A stretch of 64,000 nucleotides of DNA from Saccharomyces paradoxus. Its lineage: Eukaryota; Ascomycota; Saccharomycetes; Saccharomycetales; Saccharomycetaceae. The notes beneath the pieces were generated by a model, which did not search any database, had not been told where the DNA came from, and saw only the letters and a list, made by a program, of their open reading frames with translations. The DNA lies in the NCBI RefSeq assembly GCF_002079055.1, contig NC_047496.1:372001-436000 (forward strand). The letters run 5' to 3'. Each line of letters begins with the position of its first letter. Positions within the stretch are counted from its first letter, which is position 1. Below are positions 60,969 to 64,000 of this stretch, piece by piece. A program made the translations under genes and the position numbers.

Positions 60969-61735
60969 ATGAATGGAATTCAAGTGGATATCAATCGTTT
61001 GAAAAAGGGCGAAGTCAGCTTAGGCACCTCAATGTATGTATATAAGAATTTTTTCTCCCTCTTTACTGTTTTTAAAAGTACAATGAAGTAAAGTCTTCGA
61101 TTGACCTCAATTACTAACTAATCGGTTATCGTACAACCACCTGATAAAATAGTATGGCCGTGACATTTAAGGATGGTGTGATACTAGGTGCCGATTCACG
61201 TACCACCACTGGTGCGTACATTGCTAACCGTGTGACAGATAAATTAACGAGAGTGCATGACAAAATTTGGTGCTGTAGATCGGGCTCTGCAGCGGACACG
61301 CAAGCGATTGCCGACATTGTTCAGTATCATTTAGAATTATATACCTCTCAATATGGTACTCCCTCTACAGAGACTGCAGCCTCAGTATTCAAAGAACTAT
61401 GCTACGAAAATAAAGATAACCTCACTGCCGGTATAATTGTGGCTGGATATGATGACAAAAACAAAGGAGAAGTATATACTATCCCGCTAGGCGGCTCTGT
61501 CCATAAGCTGCCTTACGCCATAGCAGGGTCGGGGTCTACTTTCATATACGGGTATTGTGATAAAAACTTCAGAGAAAATATGTCAAAAGAGGAAACCGTA
61601 GATTTTATAAAGCATTCGCTATCGCAAGCTATTAAATGGGATGGCTCTTCTGGTGGTGTTATAAGAATGGTTATTTTGACAGCAGCTGGTGTGGAGCGGT
61701 TGATATTCTACCCCGACGAGTATGAACAACTATAA
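60969..61735 (+). CDS. PRE3: Proteasome beta1 subunit Pre3 (spliced)
   Basis: The spliced product is 215 residues, the known length. Exon 1 is 60969-61033, the intron 61034-61152 (119 nt; GTATGT, TACTAAC branch site at 61112-61118, terminal TAG), and exon 2 61153-61735. This is the caspase-like (post-glutamyl) catalytic subunit of the 20S proteasome. The short propeptide ends at LG, exposing Thr20 as the nucleophile (G-TSIMAV after maturation). The Ntn core has the SRTTTGAYI and GSGSTFIYG motifs. The upstream PACE site marks Rpn4 control. The next feature to the right is the centromere. Confidence 0.97.
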
Positions 61736-62130
61736 TAGACCAGAAAAAAAGAATTTTTACCAATTTCTTCACTCAGTATTTGTTAATAAATGCCTATGAA
61801 TTTACACAGATATAACGTATATCAAGTCTATAATCTCTTCGTCTTTCTTTATTCACTATTTTTTTTTTTTTCGAATTGTATTATAAGGCCAAAGAATTCC
61901 AAGGGAAATTTTGTAGGCAGAACTCTTTAGGACGCTCATAACGTTTCTTGTACTGTAAAAAAACGTACGAAGAACATACGTGGGATTCAATTGGTAATTT
62001 GTGCGCGTTCTGTAAAATTTCTTCTCTCGTGTATGTATTCATAGAATTATAGGTGATGTATTAAATGGCGACCTCATAGATGTACCTTGAGAAAAAAAAT
62101 AGTCTTGAAAACCTTTTTTATAAAGCGCAT
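61736..62130. other. PRE3-CEN10 flank
   Basis: About 395 bp of AT-rich flanking DNA with an oligo-T tract at 61859-61871. It holds no supported gene. It ends at the CDEIII end of the centromere. Confidence 0.5.
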
Positions 62131-62248
62131 ATTTTGCTTCGGAAATCATATACATTAAAAAATAGTAAATATTTTATGTTAAAAAATGAAATAATTATTT
62201 TATAATAATAAAATAATACCTTTTTATTTTATTTATATTACACGTGAT
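62131..62248 (-). other. CEN10: Point centromere CEN10
   Basis: A 118-bp point centromere read on the minus strand. CDEI is ATCACGTG at 62241-62248 (Cbf1 site). CDEII is 62155-62240, 86 bp with 5 G or C bases (about 94% A+T). CDEIII at 62131-62154 contains the essential TTTCCGAA with its central CCG (62140-62142), the CBF3 site, and the upstream TGTATATG half. It lies between PRE3 and AVT1, as CEN10 does in the known map. The CDEIII flanks deviate somewhat from TGTTTTTG, which many natural centromeres do. Confidence 0.97.
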
Positions 62249-62600
62249 TAATTAACAATCACTTCCTTATTTCTCTTTATGTTGTTTTCAGTTATTGTAT
62301 TTCGAATATTTGATTCTTTTTTTTTTAAGTCATCCCGAATAGAAGAAGGAAACATACTTAACAACCAAACTGGTATTTTTTTCATGCTTAACGCGTGTTG
62401 TTTAGGCATTTGTTTTGTGTGAGCTTGATCGCGCTCTTTTTTTTTTCCTTATCTCTTGTCCCGAGGGGTGAAATAGTGATAGATTCGAGAATATAAATAA
62501 TTAAGTGAAGGATTTTATTTGTAAAAATTTTACAGGGAAAAGTGCTAAACAGACTCATTACGTGAACTTACGTATTCCGTATATTGCTTCCGAGACGCAA
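62249..62600. other. CEN10-AVT1 intergenic region
   Basis: A 352-bp spacer with AVT1 promoter DNA. T-tracts occur at about 62318-62328 and 62440-62449. No gene is supported. Confidence 0.45.
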
Positions 62601-64000
62601 ATGCCTGAGCAAGAACAATTGAGTCCCAATGGCCGTAAGCGCTCCGAGGTTCACTATATCTCAATCCCATTGAACAGAGGTTCTGCATTCTCACCAGATG
62701 ATTCTGCATCGCAGTTTCAATCTGACGGGTTCATGACACGTAGGCAATCCATTTTGGACCACCCAGTGGGCTCATTTAAGGGAGTCAATTCTTTAAGTCG
62801 GTTTGCGACTTCGTTGAGAAGAGCCAATTCGTTTCGTAATATAGAACTAAATGCAGATAACGAAAGATCGTTTTTCAAAGAGAGTAACGATGAAACCTAC
62901 GACCCGGATACTTTGGCACCAGCTTTTGACGGTAGAAGATTATCGGTAACTCTGAATAATGCTGGTCGTCCGCGAGTTAGTAATTCGGCGAATAACGATA
63001 GAGTTAGTACAGCTAGTATGGCTGTTCATGATGATGATTATGGATCGATTCAAAATTCAACAATTGGGGATTCTGCGTCAATATTACGCCCTACGGCCTC
63101 TTTAACAGAAATGATGAGTGGTGGAGCGGGGCGTAGGTATACAAATAATGACATGGAATCAATTGTAGTGAAAAGAGTGGAGGGTATAGATGGTAAGGTG
63201 GTAACTCTTCTTGCCGGTCAATCGACCGCCCCACAGACTATATTCAACTCGATCAATGTACTGATTGGTATTGGGCTTCTGGCGTTACCTCTTGGTTTAA
63301 AGTACGCCGGCTGGGTTTTAGGCCTTACTATGCTTGCAATTTTTGCCTTGGGGACATTTTGTACCGCTGAACTTTTGTCTAGGTGCTTAGATACAGATCC
63401 GACTTTGATATCGTATGCAGACTTGGGGTACGCAGCATTTGGTACAAAAGGCCGCGCATTAATCTCTGCTCTTTTCACACTTGACCTACTGGGTAGCGGG
63501 GTGTCCTTGGTGATTCTCTTCGGGGACTCTTTAAACGCTCTATTTCCTCAACACTCTACCACTTTTTTCAAAATAGTTTCGTTTTTTGTCATTACACCCC
63601 CAGTCTTTATACCATTGAGTGTTCTTTCTAACATCTCACTTTTGGGTATTCTTTCAACAACCGGAACTGTGCTAGTCATTTGCTGCTGTGGACTATACAA
63701 GTCATCTTCCCCAGGTTCATTGGTTAATCCAATGGAAACGAGCATATGGCCAATAGATCTAAAGCATCTCTGTTTATCTATAGGTTTATTGAGTGCTTGC
63801 TGGGGGGGGCATGCGGTTTTTCCTAATTTAAAGACAGATATGCGGCATCCGGATAAATTTAAAGACTGTTTGAAGACAACTTATAAGATAACATCGGTTA
63901 CCGATATAGGTACTGCCGTTATAGGCTTTTTGATGTTCGGTAATCTAGTAAAAGATGAAATTACTAAGAATGTTTTGCTGACGGAGGGATATCCAAAATT
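62601..64000 (+). CDS. AVT1: Vacuolar amino acid transporter Avt1 (partial, cut by window end)
   Basis: The first 466 codons of the AVT1 homologue; the window ends inside the gene (S. cerevisiae Avt1 is 602 residues by memory). Avt1 imports large neutral amino acids such as glutamine and tyrosine into the vacuole using the proton gradient. The first ~200 residues are a Ser-rich cytosolic tail, then membrane helices begin at [20 protein letters not shown], in the amino acid/auxin permease fold (PF01490-type). Several further helices follow, with the typical [11 protein letters not shown] segment. The ATG gives [11 protein letters not shown]. It is the first right-arm gene after CEN10. Confidence 0.96.
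   Translation, partial: MPEQEQLSPNGRKRSEVHYISIPLNRGSAFSPDDSASQFQSDGFMTRRQSILDHPVGSFKGVNSLSRFATSLRRANSFRNIELNADNERSFFKESNDETYDPDTLAPAFDGRRLSVTLNNAGRPRVSNSANNDRVSTASMAVHDDDYGSIQNSTIGDSASILRPTASLTEMMSGGAGRRYTNNDMESIVVKRVEGIDGKVVTLLAGQSTAPQTIFNSINVLIGIGLLALPLGLKYAGWVLGLTMLAIFALGTFCTAELLSRCLDTDPTLISYADLGYAAFGTKGRALISALFTLDLLGSGVSLVILFGDSLNALFPQHSTTFFKIVSFFVITPPVFIPLSVLSNISLLGILSTTGTVLVICCCGLYKSSSPGSLVNPMETSIWPIDLKHLCLSIGLLSACWGGHAVFPNLKTDMRHPDKFKDCLKTTYKITSVTDIGTAVIGFLMFGNLVKDEITKNVLLTEGYPK

Noticed and set aside
62161-62190. Possible ARS consensus sequence near CEN10
   Set aside because: The T/A-rich CDEII produces near-matches by chance; no exact 11-bp ACS with flanking B elements was established by eye.

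Overview
The window is a nuclear chromosome segment from a budding yeast of the genus Saccharomyces. Gene order, introns, tRNA genes, Ty-type LTRs and a point centromere identify it as the centromere-proximal left arm of chromosome X, running in the W (+) direction from the YJL038C homologue through CEN10 into the YJR001W homologue. From memory, several proteins (BBC1, MPS3, CYR1, MAD3, BET4) differ from the S. cerevisiae reference at many positions but have nearly the same lengths. A sister species such as S. paradoxus fits better than an S. cerevisiae strain. That is inference, because no alignment was run.

Layout. 1-5 kb: a dicistronic tRNA-Arg/tRNA-Asp unit, solo LTRs, the divergent paralogues OSW4 and OSW6 (spore wall), more LTRs including a Ty3 sigma next to tRNA-Val. 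5-17 kb: SNX4 (endosomal sorting), TAD2 (tRNA A-to-I editing), KAR2 (ER Hsp70/BiP), HCA4 (ribosome biogenesis helicase), BET4 (Rab prenylation, intron after the ATG), MAD2 (spindle checkpoint), VPS53 (GARP tether), tRNA-Met. 18-25 kb: RNR2 (dNTP synthesis) with a GC-rich regulatory island, RRN7 (Pol I initiation), APS3 (AP-3 adaptor, intron), tRNA-Gly, a solo LTR, PET130. 25-36 kb: BBC1 (actin patch), MPS3 (SUN protein), TPH3, CCT3 (chaperonin). 36-50 kb: MAD3, VTC4 (polyphosphate polymerase), RPC17 (Pol III), convergent tRNA-Lys and tRNA-Trp, LTR remnants, NOP9, CCT8, a solo LTR, a second tRNA-Met, CTK2, tRNA-Leu. 51-64 kb: CYR1 (adenylate cyclase), SYS1, COX16, OST1, PRE3 (proteasome beta1, intron), CEN10, and the first part of AVT1, cut by the window end.

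As in most yeast regions, these are independent monogenic units rather than an operon. Themes recur: two CCT subunits, two spindle checkpoint proteins (MAD2, MAD3) with MPS3, secretory traffic (KAR2, OST1, BET4, VPS53, APS3, SNX4, SYS1), and RNA polymerase I/III plus ribosome assembly (RRN7, RPC17, HCA4, NOP9). Every recognisable Ty LTR lies on the upstream side of a tRNA gene, the expected footprint of Pol III-targeted integration.

I found no undescribed biological system. The most useful second looks are an apparent change of the MAD3 start codon, the one-codon first exon of BET4 with a variant branch site, a pure CATCT array beside an RRPE in the HCA4 promoter, the expanded Ala-Pro-Pro array in BBC1, and the LTR/tRNA architecture.
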